Shown here: positions 42,978-53,099 of the stretch, piece by piece
Numbering within the stretch: the stretch's first letter is position 1
Layout of the letters: each line of letters starts with the position of its first letter
Source: Acidobacteria bacterium SCN 69-37
GTDB lineage: Bacteria > Acidobacteriota > Vicinamibacteria > Vicinamibacterales > SCN-69-37
Length of the DNA stretch: 64,000 nt
Reading direction: 5' to 3'
Assembly: GCA_001724025.1 (NCBI GenBank)
Contig: MEDJ01000025.1
Coordinates: forward strand, 26,261 to 90,260
Made by a program: the position numbers and the translations under genes
Notes under the pieces: model-generated
What the model was told of the DNA's origin: nothing
What the model saw: only the letters and a program-made list of their open reading frames with translations
The model's database searches: none

Positions 42978-43904
42978 ATGAAGTTGCTCGCCACCAGCGA
43001 TCTGCACCTGGCGCACCGGGCCAATCGCGACGCGCTGTCGGATGTGCCGCCGCACGGCGACGACTGGCTGATCGTGGCCGGCGACATCGGCGAGCGTCCC
43101 GAGCACCTGCGCCTGGCCCTGGAGATCCTCACCGATCGATTCGCGCGCGTGATCTGGACGCCGGGCAATCACGATCTGTGGTGCCCGCCGGACGATCCGA
43201 CGCGCACACGCGGTCAGGCACGCTACGACGAACTCGTCGCCATCTGTCGCGAGTTCGGCGCGCTGACACCCGACGATCCGTACGCGCCCTGGCCGCTCGA
43301 TCCCGACACGGTCATCGTGCCGATGTTCCTGCTGTTCGACTACAGCTTCCGGCCCGCGCACATCAGTCGCGCCGATGCGCTCGGCTGGGCACGCGAGAGC
43401 GGCGTGATCTCGGGTGACGAGTTGATGCTGCCGTTCGCCCCGTGGCCGTCGCGCGAGGCGTGGTGCCGGGATCGCTGCGATCGCACCCAGGCGCGGCTCG
43501 ATGCGCTGCCCGCGGGCACACGGACGATCCTCATCAATCACTGGCCGCTGCGCTACGACCTCGCGCGGCCGCCGCGCGTGCCGCGCTTCTCGCTCTGGAG
43601 CGGCACGACGCGCACGGAAGACTGGGGCGAACGCTATCGTGCGCGTGCGGTGATCTCGGGTCACCTGCACATGCGCACCACGCTGTGGCGTCACGGCGTG
43701 CGCTACGACGAGGTGTCGCTCGGCTATCCGCGCGACTGGCAGGCCGATCGCGGCATGGCGTGGTACTTCCGCGAAATCCTGCCGGGCCGCGCGCGCGATC
43801 GCGACCGCTACGTGCCGTCCGTCGATCCGTTCCTCGATCGACGGCTGTCCGGTCCGTCCCCGATCGATCGCCCCTCACTCGTACGAGACGACGAGGGTGC
43901 CTGA
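42978..43904 (+). CDS. Metallophosphoesterase resembling mycobacterial PptH
   Basis: A calcineurin-like phosphoesterase of 308 aa. Metal-binding motifs are intact: SDLHLAH, DDWLIVAGDIGER, VIWTPGNHDLW, ILINHWPL and VISGHLHMRTT. The sequence blocks DDWLIVAGDIGE, IVPMFLLFDYSF, SREAWCRDRCD, FSLWSGTT and EVSLGYPRDW closely resemble, from memory, PptH (Rv2795c), a phosphopantetheinyl hydrolase that removes phosphopantetheine from carrier proteins and is encoded next to pptT. Here too the gene follows a phosphopantetheinyl transferase gene (61-bp gap filled by a purine/pyrimidine repeat). Function as a ppt-hydrolase is an inference. Confidence 0.82.
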   Translation: MKLLATSDLHLAHRANRDALSDVPPHGDDWLIVAGDIGERPEHLRLALEILTDRFARVIWTPGNHDLWCPPDDPTRTRGQARYDELVAICREFGALTPDDPYAPWPLDPDTVIVPMFLLFDYSFRPAHISRADALGWARESGVISGDELMLPFAPWPSREAWCRDRCDRTQARLDALPAGTRTILINHWPLRYDLARPPRVPRFSLWSGTTRTEDWGERYRARAVISGHLHMRTTLWRHGVRYDEVSLGYPRDWQADRGMAWYFREILPGRARDRDRYVPSVDPFLDRRLSGPSPIDRPSLVRDDEGA

Positions 43905-43921
43905 TATCATGCTGCGCGTCC

Positions 43922-44941
43922 ATGCGGAAATTACGCGTGCTCGTGCTCATGCACCACTACATGGTGCCGCCCGACGACATCAGCGGTCACGATCCGAAGA
44001 CCGCGATGTGGCGGACGGAGTACGACGTCCTCCGGACGCTGCGGCGGCTGAAGCACGACGTGTACCCGCTCGGCGTGCACGACGATCTCTCCGTCATCAA
44101 GCAGGCGCGCGACGACTTCAAGCCGCACATCGCCTTCAACCTGCTCGAAGCCTTCCACGAGATCGGCACCTTCGATCAGAACGTCGTCAGTTACCTGGAA
44201 CTGCTGCGCCTGCCGTATACGGGGTGTAATCCGCGCGGCATGTTCCTGGCGCGCGACAAGGCGCTGTCGAAGAAGCTGCTGCAGTACCACCGCATCACCG
44301 TTCCGGGCTTCATGCTGGTGCGGCGCGGCCGCAAGCCGCGCATGATCAAGCGCCTGTCCTTCCCGCTGATCGTCAAGTCGCTCACGCAGGAGGCGTCGAC
44401 GGGCATCTCGCAGGCGTCTGTGGTCCACGACGAGACGAAGCTCGCCGAGCGCGTGCAGTTCATCCACGACTCGATCGGCACCGACGCCATCGTCGAGGAA
44501 TACGTCGACGGGCAGGAGCTCTACTGCGGGGTGATCGGCAACAGCCGCCTCGAGGTGCTGCCAGTGTGGGAGATGACCTGGGAGAACCTGCCGGAGGGAT
44601 GGCACCGGATCGCGACCGCGCGCGCGAAGTGGAGTCCGACCTACCAGGAGAAGGTCGGCGTGATGACCGGCGCGACCGACGCGTCGGACGAGATTGCGGA
44701 CAAGGTGCAGCACATCTCGAAGCGCGTGTACCGCGTGCTCGAGCTGAGCGGCTACGCCCGCATCGACTTCCGCCTCGACGCCGCCGGCGTCCCGCACGTA
44801 CTCGAGGCCAACCCCAACCCGCAGATCGCCGACGGCGAAGACTTCGCCCGATCGGCCGACATGCTGGGCCTGACCTACCCGAAACTCATCCAGCGGATCC
44901 TGACGACAGGCCTGCGGTGGGATCCGGAGAGACTTGGGTAG
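43922..44941 (+). CDS. ATP-grasp ligase (D-alanine-D-alanine ligase-like)
   Basis: A 339-aa ATP-grasp protein. It has the three-lobe plan: N-terminal Rossmann-like lobe (LRVLVLMHHYMVPPDDISGH), the middle lobe with FPLIVKSLTQEASTGISQAS and VEEYVDGQELYCGVIG, and the C-terminal lobe with the metal-binding Asp/Glu/Asn in ARIDFRLDAAGVPHVLEANP and NPQIADGEDFA. It differs from DdlA/B in lacking the typical first-substrate loop, so the acceptor may be another amino acid or peptide. It starts 18 bp after the PptH-like gene and is probably in the same operon. Confidence 0.85.
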   Translation: MRKLRVLVLMHHYMVPPDDISGHDPKTAMWRTEYDVLRTLRRLKHDVYPLGVHDDLSVIKQARDDFKPHIAFNLLEAFHEIGTFDQNVVSYLELLRLPYTGCNPRGMFLARDKALSKKLLQYHRITVPGFMLVRRGRKPRMIKRLSFPLIVKSLTQEASTGISQASVVHDETKLAERVQFIHDSIGTDAIVEEYVDGQELYCGVIGNSRLEVLPVWEMTWENLPEGWHRIATARAKWSPTYQEKVGVMTGATDASDEIADKVQHISKRVYRVLELSGYARIDFRLDAAGVPHVLEANPNPQIADGEDFARSADMLGLTYPKLIQRILTTGLRWDPERLG

Positions 44942-45067
44942 AAGCAAGTTGGAATTGCGAAGTTAGAAGTCAGAATTCACAAAAGTTTGAAGTTTGAACT
45001 TAGAACTTCGAAGTTCTGACTTCCTACTTCTAACTTTCCCGCACTTCTTACTTCTAACTTCGCACTT
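44942..45067. repeat. GAAGTNAGAAGT-type repeat tract forming a long hairpin
   Basis: Left half contains GAAGTTAGAAGTCAGAA and TTTGAAGTTTGAACTTAGAA; right half contains the reverse pattern, TTCTGACTTCCTACTTCTAA and TTCTTACTTCTAACTTC. The halves are complementary and would fold into one long hairpin between the converging ATP-grasp and minus-strand genes, plausibly serving as a bidirectional terminator. Related tracts occur at 58155-58277 and 60622-60705. Confidence 0.75.
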
Positions 45068-45325
45068 CTAACTTCCACCGCAAATCTTCTCCCACGCCCC
45101 GGGCTGCAGCGAGAGCAGCCAGTATTTCTTCCGCAGCGTGACGACCAGGTCGAGGTACTGGGACTTCTCCATCCCGCCGGCGCGCAGGCGGTCGCGGGCG
45201 GCGCGCAACTCGTAGCGGTAGAGATCGTTCAGCGCGTCGCGCACGACCGACGGCGGCGTCGATGCGGTCGGCGCGAGCCCCAGCCCGGCAAGCGCCTCGA
45301 GAAACTCCGGCGGATAGATCCACAT
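45068..45325 (-). CDS. Small hypothetical protein
   Basis: An 85-aa helical soluble protein (MWIYPPEFLEALAGLGLAPT ... VVRDALNDLYRYELRAARDR ... VVTLRKKYWLLSLQPGAWEK). Aromatic and charged helices suggest a folded small domain, but no family was recognised. The start ATG precedes WIYPPEF; upstream codons (MASCCPPSAAV...) come from GGCGGCACGGCGG repeats. It lies about 80 bp downstream of ettA on the same strand. Confidence 0.6.
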   Translation of the reverse strand: MWIYPPEFLEALAGLGLAPTASTPPSVVRDALNDLYRYELRAARDRLRAGGMEKSQYLDLVVTLRKKYWLLSLQPGAWEKICGGS

Positions 45326-45405
45326 AACAGGCGGCACGGCGGCGGACGGCGGGCAGCACGAGGCCATCCGCGCGGCCCGCAGCCGCGCGGCCGTGCCGCC
45401 TGTCC

Positions 45406-47079
45406 CTACCGCGTCAGCTTCCGATACTTGATCCGGTGCGGCTGATCCGCACCGGCCCCGAGACGGCGCTTCTTGTCCGCCTCGTAGTCCTCGAAATTAC
45501 CGGCGAACCACTCCACGTGACTGTCGCCCTCGAACGCGAGGATGTGGGTCGCGATCCGATCGAGGAACCAGCGGTCGTGCGAAATCACCACGGCGCAGCC
45601 GGCGAACTCGAGCAGCGCCTCCTCGAGCGCCCGCAGCGTGTCGACGTCCAGGTCGTTGGTCGGCTCGTCGAGCAGCAGCAGGTTGCAGCCCTTCTGCAGC
45701 AGCTTCGCGAGGTGCACGCGGTTGCGCTCCCCGCCCGACAGCGTGCCGACCTTGCGCTGCTGATCCTTGCCCTTGAAGTTGAACCACGAGACATACGCCC
45801 GCGCGTTGACCGCGCGTTTGCCGAGCTGGATCTCGTCGTCTCCCCCCGTAATCTCGTCGTAGACCGTCCGATCGGCGCCAAGCGCGTCGCGCGACTGATC
45901 GACGTAGCCGATCGCCACCGTCTCCCCAATCCGCAACGTGCCGCTGTCGGGCGGTTCCTGGCCCACGAGCATGCGGAACAGCGTGGTCTTGCCCGCGCCG
46001 TTCGGTCCGATGACGCCGACGATGCCGCCGGGCGGCAGCGTGAAGGTGAGGTCGTCGATCAGCAGCACGTCGCCGTACCCCTTCTTCAGGTTCGAGGCCT
46101 CGACGACGACGTTGCCGAGGCGCGGGCCTGGCGGAATGTAGATCTCGACGCGCTCGATCTTCTCGGCCGTGTCCTCGGCCAGCAGTTGCTCGTACGCGTT
46201 CAGGCGCGCCTTGCCCTTGGCCTGCCGGGCGCGCGGCGACATGCGGATCCAGTCGAGTTCGCGCTGCAGCGTGCGCTGGCGCCGGCTCTCGGACTTCTCC
46301 TCTTGCACGAGCCGCGCCTGCTTCTGCTCGAGCCACGACGAGTAGTTCCCTTCCCACGGATACGCCCGCGTGCGATCGAGTTCGAGGATCCACCCGGCCA
46401 CGTTGTCGAGGAAGTACCGATCGTGCGTGATGGCGACGACGCTGCCCTTGTACTCGTGGAGGAAGTGTTCGAGCCAGGCCACCGATTCGGCGTCGAGGTG
46501 GTTGGTCGGCTCGTCGAGCAGGAGCAGGTCGGGCGACTGCAGGAGCAGCCGGCAGAGTGCCACGCGCCGGCGCTCGCCGCCCGAGAGCGTCGTCACGTCG
46601 GCGTCCGGCGGCGGCAGCCGCAGCGCGTCCATTGCGTGCTCGAGCTTGGAATCCAGATCCCACGCCCCGGCCGCGTCGATCGCGTCCTGCACCTTGGCCT
46701 GTTCCTCGAGGATCTTTTCCATTTCCTCGGGCGACAGATCTTCCGCGAACTTCTCGTTGATCTCGTCGAACCGCGTCAGCAGCGCCTTCGTGGCCGCAAC
46801 GCCCTCTTCGACGTTGCCGAGCACGGTCTTCGACGGATCGAGCGTCGGCTCCTGCGGCAGGTAGCCGACCGAATAGCCCTGCGAGAGGATGGCGTCGCCC
46901 AGGTAGTCGGGATCGAGCCCGGCCATGATCTTGAGCAGCGTCGACTTGCCCGATCCGTTCGATCCGATGACGCCGATCTTGGCGCCGTAATAGAACGAGA
47001 GATAGATGTCCTTGAAGACGACCTGGTCCGGCGGATACACCTTCCCGAGGCCCTTCATCGTGTAGATGAACTGTGCCAT
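45406..47079 (-). CDS. ettA: Energy-dependent translational throttle protein EttA (ABC-F)
   Basis: ABC-F ATPase of 557 aa that binds the ribosomal E site and couples translation to ATP/ADP level. Two ABC modules: Walker [13 protein letters not shown] and [12 protein letters not shown]; signatures [20 protein letters not shown] and [18 protein letters not shown]; Walker [13 protein letters not shown] and [12 protein letters not shown]. The long linker with [20 protein letters not shown] and the arm between the modules are as in EttA, and the opening [15 protein letters not shown] is diagnostic. The length equals the family norm. An ABC exporter gene lies 9 bp upstream. Confidence 0.96.
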   Translation of the reverse strand: MAQFIYTMKGLGKVYPPDQVVFKDIYLSFYYGAKIGVIGSNGSGKSTLLKIMAGLDPDYLGDAILSQGYSVGYLPQEPTLDPSKTVLGNVEEGVAATKALLTRFDEINEKFAEDLSPEEMEKILEEQAKVQDAIDAAGAWDLDSKLEHAMDALRLPPPDADVTTLSGGERRRVALCRLLLQSPDLLLLDEPTNHLDAESVAWLEHFLHEYKGSVVAITHDRYFLDNVAGWILELDRTRAYPWEGNYSSWLEQKQARLVQEEKSESRRQRTLQRELDWIRMSPRARQAKGKARLNAYEQLLAEDTAEKIERVEIYIPPGPRLGNVVVEASNLKKGYGDVLLIDDLTFTLPPGGIVGVIGPNGAGKTTLFRMLVGQEPPDSGTLRIGETVAIGYVDQSRDALGADRTVYDEITGGDDEIQLGKRAVNARAYVSWFNFKGKDQQRKVGTLSGGERNRVHLAKLLQKGCNLLLLDEPTNDLDVDTLRALEEALLEFAGCAVVISHDRWFLDRIATHILAFEGDSHVEWFAGNFEDYEADKKRRLGAGADQPHRIKYRKLTR

Positions 47080-47088
47080 GCGACTCTG

Positions 47089-49011
<1,923 letters not shown>

Positions 49012-49025
49012 GCGCAAATCCCTTC

Positions 49026-49258
49026 AAGGATACATGGGAGGCTGGGAGGCTGCAGGCTGGAAGGAGGCGGGAAGGCTGGGAGACGGCTCTCTTCTCGGAG
49101 CTCGGGGGCTTCCGGCGGCACGGCGGCGGGCGGCACGGCGGCGACGCGGTGACACGGCGACGGGCAGCGGGCGGCGCGGCAGCGGGCGACATCCGGAGCC
49201 CCGAGGCTTCAGCCTCGGGGAAACAGGCCCCTGGGGCTGAAGCCCCCAGGGCTCCGAC
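49026..49258. repeat. Mixed intergenic repeats: purine tract, GGCGGCACGG tract and two REP palindromes
   Basis: In order: GGGAGGCTGGGAGGCTGCAG-type purine tract (49029-49085), GGCACGGCGGCGGGCGGC-type tract (about 49112-49185), then a head-to-head REP pair, GGAGCCCCGAGGCTTCAGCC... and CCCTGGGGCTGAAGCCCC... (49195-49258). No gene in this 300-bp gap between divergent genes. Confidence 0.75.
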
Positions 49259-49317
49259 TGCCGCGCTGCGGACTGGCGAAACTCCGCTATGCTGGACGGG
49301 CTTCCGCGTCCAGTGCC

Positions 49318-50385
49318 GTGACCGTCCCCGACGTCCCCACGCCGCCCGACCCCGCCCCTCCCCGCGCCCCGTCGCCCGAGGACTGGGTCGACCTGTCCGA
49401 CGAGGCGCTGCTCGATCTGCGGTTCAACCAACTGGGCCTGACGATTGCCGGCAGCTGGCTCGAGCCGCGGATCGCCACGCTGCGCGAGGAACTCGCCTCG
49501 CGCGGCCTGGGCTTCGAGCCGCACTTCTGGCTGTCGGCCGAATGGTTCACGCCCGACGGCGTGCCGGGCATCGCCATCCCGTTCTACCTGGCGCACCCGC
49601 GGCTGATGCGGCTCGAGAAGGCGCAGATGCTCGAGGTGGAGGGTGGCGACGTCGACTGGTGCCTGAAGATCCTGCGGCACGAGGCCGGGCACGCCATCGA
49701 CAATGCCTACGATCTGCGGCGACGACGCAAGCGCGTCAAGCTCTTCGGCAAACCGTCGGAACCCTACCCGGACTTCTACCTGCCGCGTCCGTACTCCAAG
49801 AGTTTCGTGCTGCACCTCGACTCGTGGTACTCGCAGAGCCACCCCGACGAGGATTTTGCCGAGACGTTCGCCGTGTGGCTCACGCCTGACAGCGACTGGC
49901 GCTCGCGGTATGCGGACTGGCCCGCCCTGCGCAAACTCGAATACATGGAAGAGCTGATGCGCGGCCTGGCCGGGGTCCGGCCCACGGTGCGATCGGCCCG
50001 CCAGGTCGAGCCGATCGATCGGCTGCGTACCACGCTGCGTCGGCACTACGCGAAGAAGCGCGAGCACTACGGCCTGGCGTACCCGAACTTCTACGACCGC
50101 GACCTGCGGCGGTTGTTCTCCGACGCCGAAGGGGACCGCGCGCAGAAGAAGGCGTCCCGCTTCATGCAGGCCGTGCGCAAGGACGTCCGTCGGCTCGTGG
50201 CCGAGTGGACGGGGGCCTACCAGTACACGATCGATCGGGTGCTCGCGGACATGATCGAACGCGCCGATCAACTGAACCTGCGCCTGAAGGAACCCGAAGA
50301 CCAGACCAAGGTGGACTTCACCGTGCTCGTCACGGTGCAGACGATGAACTACCTGCACTCGGGCCGGCACCGCGTCGCGCTCTAG
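49318..50385 (+). CDS. Putative zinc-dependent metallopeptidase
   Basis: A 355-aa protein with the zincin motif ILRHEAGHAIDNAYDLRRRR (HExxH) followed about 50 residues later by HPDEDFAETFAVWLTPDSDW, where the Glu-Thr/Ala helix supplies the third zinc ligand, as in the family annotated as putative zinc-binding metallo-peptidase (Peptidase_Mx). No signal peptide is evident and the N-terminus is Pro-rich, so it is probably cytosolic. The GTG start is the only suitable start in the region before VPTPPDPAPP. No biochemical role is known for the family. Confidence 0.8.
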   Translation: MTVPDVPTPPDPAPPRAPSPEDWVDLSDEALLDLRFNQLGLTIAGSWLEPRIATLREELASRGLGFEPHFWLSAEWFTPDGVPGIAIPFYLAHPRLMRLEKAQMLEVEGGDVDWCLKILRHEAGHAIDNAYDLRRRRKRVKLFGKPSEPYPDFYLPRPYSKSFVLHLDSWYSQSHPDEDFAETFAVWLTPDSDWRSRYADWPALRKLEYMEELMRGLAGVRPTVRSARQVEPIDRLRTTLRRHYAKKREHYGLAYPNFYDRDLRRLFSDAEGDRAQKKASRFMQAVRKDVRRLVAEWTGAYQYTIDRVLADMIERADQLNLRLKEPEDQTKVDFTVLVTVQTMNYLHSGRHRVAL

Positions 50386-50553
50386 GCGGGCGGCGCGGCG
50401 GCGGGCGGCGGGCGGCACGGCGGCGGCCGGCGGCGCGGCGGCGGGCGGCACGGCGGCACGGCGGCACGGTGGCGCGGCGGCGCGGCGGCACGGTGGCGCG
50501 GCGGCGGGCGGCGGGCGGCGATTTTCGGAGCCCCGAGGCTTCAGCCTCGGGGG
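50386..50553. repeat. GGCGGGCGGC-type tract and a REP palindrome
   Basis: About 130 bp of GGCGGGCGGCGCGGCGGCGG-like sequence, strongly G-skewed on the plus strand with runs such as GGGCGGCGGGCGG that could form G-quadruplexes, followed by one REP palindrome (GGAGCCCCGAGGCTTCAGCC..., 50527-50552). It separates converging genes. Confidence 0.7.
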
Positions 50554-50561
50554 ACACCCAC

Positions 50562-51284
50562 TCACCGATCGAATTTCCTGTGCAGCCCCACGGGTGCGCG
50601 CGTGTGGCGACGGACGCGCAGGTTGATCACCTCGACCATCACCGAGAAGCCCATCGCGAAGTAGATGTAGCCCTTCGAGATGTGCTGGCCGAGACCGTCG
50701 GCCACCAGCGAGACGCCGATGAGCAGCAGGAACGACAGCGCCAGGATCTTCAGCGTCGGGTGCTCCTCCACGACGGTGCTGATCGGCTCGGCGGCCACGA
50801 GCATCACCAGCACGGCCAGGACGACAGCGGTCATCATCACCCAGAGATCGTTGGCCATGCCGATGGCCGTGATCACCGAGTCGAGCGAGAACACGAGATC
50901 GAGCAACATCACCTGCCCGATCACGCTCGCGAACGTGGCCGCCGTGCGCACCGTCCCCGGCGCGGGGCCCTCGAGCTTCTCGTGAATCTCGTAGGTGGCC
51001 TTGGCCAGCAGGAACACGCCGCCGCCGAGCAGGATCAGATCGCGCCCCGAGAACCCACGGCCGAACAGCTCGAACAGCGGCGTGGTCAGGCGCGCGATCC
51101 AGACGATGGCCGACAGCAGAGCCAGGCGCATGAACATCGCGGCCAGAAGCCCGACGCGCCGCGCGCGCTTCTGCTGATCGGGCGGGAGCTTGCCGGACAG
51201 GATGGAGATGAAGATCACGTTGTCGACGCCGAGCACGATCTCGAGGATCGTGAGCGTGGCCAGGGCGATGAGCGATTCGGTCAT
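50562..51284 (-). CDS. TerC-family integral membrane protein
   Basis: A 240-aa membrane protein of the TerC/Alx group, implicated in metal (manganese/calcium) homeostasis and tellurite resistance. The family motifs are plain: LIALATLTILEIVLGVDNVI then FISIL in the first helix and MLLDLVFSLDSVITAIGMAN in the second half, with the paired Asp residues expected to bind metal, and FLLLIGVSLVADGLGQHI near the end. Seven hydrophobic helices can be counted. It stands between a repeat tract and the short zinc-ribbon gene. Confidence 0.94.
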   Translation of the reverse strand: MTESLIALATLTILEIVLGVDNVIFISILSGKLPPDQQKRARRVGLLAAMFMRLALLSAIVWIARLTTPLFELFGRGFSGRDLILLGGGVFLLAKATYEIHEKLEGPAPGTVRTAATFASVIGQVMLLDLVFSLDSVITAIGMANDLWVMMTAVVLAVLVMLVAAEPISTVVEEHPTLKILALSFLLLIGVSLVADGLGQHISKGYIYFAMGFSVMVEVINLRVRRHTRAPVGLHRKFDR

Positions 51285-51323
51285 GGCGGCAGCCTCCCGC
51301 GGCGGTGTCGTGCGGTCGACAGC

Positions 51324-51518
51324 TTATCGCGGGTCGTGGTGCGGACAGGTGAGCACGGGCAGCCGCGGGTAACGGGGCCAGGCGGGGTCGTCCCGGGAGG
51401 CGTCGCACCGGAGGAATGTGCTGCCGCGGTCGGTCGGAACGAGCCGGCCCCGCCGGCACGCGGCACAGAGCCCTGCCGCAATCGGCGGTTGCCCGGGTGG
51501 CCGGGAATCGTTCATCAT
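51324..51518 (-). CDS. Small zinc-ribbon-like protein
   Basis: A 64-aa protein with Cys arranged CAACRRGRLVPTDRGSTFLR then C, and a later LTCPHH, consistent with a small zinc-binding ribbon; the segment DPAWPRYPRLPVLTC appears conserved in character. No specific function is known. Its start lies 6 bp from the divergent apaG start, so the two genes share a promoter region. Two adjacent ATGs are possible starts. Confidence 0.6.
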   Translation of the reverse strand: MMNDSRPPGQPPIAAGLCAACRRGRLVPTDRGSTFLRCDASRDDPAWPRYPRLPVLTCPHHDPR

Positions 51519-51524
51519 GGCGCC

Positions 51525-51914
51525 ATGTTCACGTCCGAAGCCACCACCCGGGGTGTCCGCGTGTCCGTGGTCGCGGAGTTCTCACCGGCGCGCTCGCGCG
51601 TCGAGGAGAACCAGTGGTTCTTCCTGTACACCATCACCATCACGAACAGCGGCTCCGAGACGGTGCAGCTGCTCTCGCGCCACTGGATCATCACCGATGC
51701 CGACGGCCGGGTGGAAGAGGTGAAGGGGGCCGGTGTCGTCGGGGAACAGCCTGTCCTCGCGCCCAACGAGTCGTTCACGTATACCAGCGGATGCCCGCTC
51801 ACCACGTCGTTCGGCCTCATGCAGGGCACCTACCAGATGGTGACGCGATCCGGAGACACGTTCGACGCGACCATCGCGCCGTTCACCCTCAGCGAACCGT
51901 ATACCGTGCATTAG
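51525..51914 (+). CDS. apaG: ApaG protein
   Basis: A 129-aa protein of the ApaG family (fibronectin-like fold), associated with Co2+/Mg2+ tolerance and nucleotide (ApppA) metabolism in Escherichia coli. Signature blocks: ENQWFFLYTITITNSGSETV, QLLSRHWIITDADGRVEEVK, GAGVVGEQPVLAPNESFTYT and SGCPLTTSFGLMQGTYQMVT. The domain spans the whole protein and appears complete. The ATG begins directly before the first strand. Confidence 0.95.
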   Translation: MFTSEATTRGVRVSVVAEFSPARSRVEENQWFFLYTITITNSGSETVQLLSRHWIITDADGRVEEVKGAGVVGEQPVLAPNESFTYTSGCPLTTSFGLMQGTYQMVTRSGDTFDATIAPFTLSEPYTVH

Positions 51915-52093
51915 AGATCGACGGCGGGCCGCGGGCAGCAGGCGGCGGGCTGCGGGCGACGCGACGCGGGACGATCGGATCCCTGGGGCTTCTGTCCCAG
52001 GAGCGTCCCTCGAGGCTGAAGCCTCGGGGCTCCGAAGGCGCAATGCACATGGCGGCTGGCAGCAGGCGGCGGGCAGCGGGCAGCGGGCAGCGG
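51915..52093. repeat. GGCGGGC tracts and degenerate REP palindromes
   Basis: Short GGCGGGCTGCGGGC-type tracts at both ends flank a pair of REP elements: a decayed copy (CCCTGGGGCTTCTGTCCCAGG, about 51980-52000) and an intact one (CTCGAGGCTGAAGCCTCGGG, about 52009-52030). The region lies between the converging apaG and aat genes. Confidence 0.65.
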
Positions 52094-52669
52094 CTATACG
52101 AATGTCACCTCGAGACCGACGGCGAGTTCGAGGCGACGCAGGTACTCCGCCCGCGGGATCTCCCTCGCCCCGAACTGTTCGAGGTGCGAGGTGGTCCACT
52201 GCGTGTCCAGCAGCGTGAAGCCGCGCGCCCGCAGGCGGGTCACGAGCGCGACGAGCGCCACCTTCGACGCGTCAGTCTCGCGGTGGAACATCGATTCGCC
52301 GAAGAACGCGCCGCCAATCGCCACACCGTAGAGCCCCCCGACGAGTTGCCCGTCGCGCCACGCCTCGACCGCGTGCGCCAGCCCGCGGCGGTGCAGTGCG
52401 ACGTAGCTCGCGACAATCGGCTCGCTGATCCACGTCCCATCGTCGCGCCGCTCGGCGCAGGCCCGCATGACTGCCTCGAACGCGGTGTCGATCCGGACGT
52501 CGAACCGCCCGGACCGGACCACGCGCGCCAGCCGCGCGGGCACATGGAACGTCTCCAGCGGCAGGATGCCGCGCGGGTCCGGCGAGAACCACCCGATCTC
52601 GCCGTCGTCGAGCGCCATCGGGAAGATGCCCTCCCGGTATGCGCGCACGAGCAGCGCCGGATCGATCAC
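52094..52669 (-). CDS. aat: Leucyl/phenylalanyl-tRNA-protein transferase
   Basis: N-end-rule enzyme that adds Leu or Phe from tRNA to proteins with N-terminal Lys or Arg, marking them for ClpS/ClpAP. The family pattern is clear: LLVRAYREGIFPMALDDGEI, GWFSPDPRGILPLETFHVPA, LVGGLYGVAIGGAFFGESMF, and LLDTQWTTSHLEQFGAREIP. At 191 aa it is a little shorter than the E. coli enzyme. The GTG at 52669 lies just downstream of the ferredoxin stop (4-bp gap); a longer frame would overlap the ferredoxin gene. Confidence 0.95.
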   Translation of the reverse strand: MIDPALLVRAYREGIFPMALDDGEIGWFSPDPRGILPLETFHVPARLARVVRSGRFDVRIDTAFEAVMRACAERRDDGTWISEPIVASYVALHRRGLAHAVEAWRDGQLVGGLYGVAIGGAFFGESMFHRETDASKVALVALVTRLRARGFTLLDTQWTTSHLEQFGAREIPRAEYLRRLELAVGLEVTFV

Positions 52670-52673
52670 GGGA

Positions 52674-53021
52674 TCAGTACTCGGCCGGCGGCTCGATGAA
52701 CGGTTCCGGCTTGCCCCCGACGTCGGCGCGTCCGCTGCCCTCGAGCCGGCTGATCGCACGGACGGTCATGTCGTGATCGCAGAGGATCTGGCACGAGAGC
52801 CGGACCCCCGAGAGTCCCTTGGACGCCAGTACCGCAGCCTCGGCCCGCGTCTGCTGCGCCGGCTCCCCCGCGACGAATTCGACGCGACAGGTCGTGCAGC
52901 GCGCACGTCCACCGCACGCGTGCAGTTGATCGACGCCCGCGTCTTCTCCCAACGCGAGCACGAGCCGCTTCCCCAGGGGCACGTCGAACGCGCCCACTCC
53001 TTCCACTGTCAGCACAGGCAT
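52674..53021 (-). CDS. 2Fe-2S ferredoxin (plant/adrenodoxin-type fold)
   Basis: A 115-aa electron-transfer protein. The cluster ligands are visible in LHACGGRARCTTCRVEFVAG (C-x5-C-x2-C, as in plant-type ferredoxins) and the fourth Cys in GVRLSCQILCDHDMTVRAI. The C-terminal tail (GGKPEPFIEPPAEY) is an extension. It is directly upstream of aat with a 4-bp gap. A redox partner is not evident nearby; the P450 at the start of the window lacks one but lies 50 kb away. Confidence 0.92.
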   Translation of the reverse strand: MPVLTVEGVGAFDVPLGKRLVLALGEDAGVDQLHACGGRARCTTCRVEFVAGEPAQQTRAEAAVLASKGLSGVRLSCQILCDHDMTVRAISRLEGSGRADVGGKPEPFIEPPAEY

Positions 53022-53099
53022 CCAGCGATTCTACAATCAGCCACGCCGCGCCGAACGCGTCTCCGCCGGCGGCGAATGGCGCGAGGGTACAGCCCTCGA

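Noticed and set aside
49318..50385. Functional link of the zinc metallopeptidase with the ATP-grasp ligase
   Set aside because: They are over 4 kb apart and separated by genes on the other strand, so the window gives no evidence of joint action.
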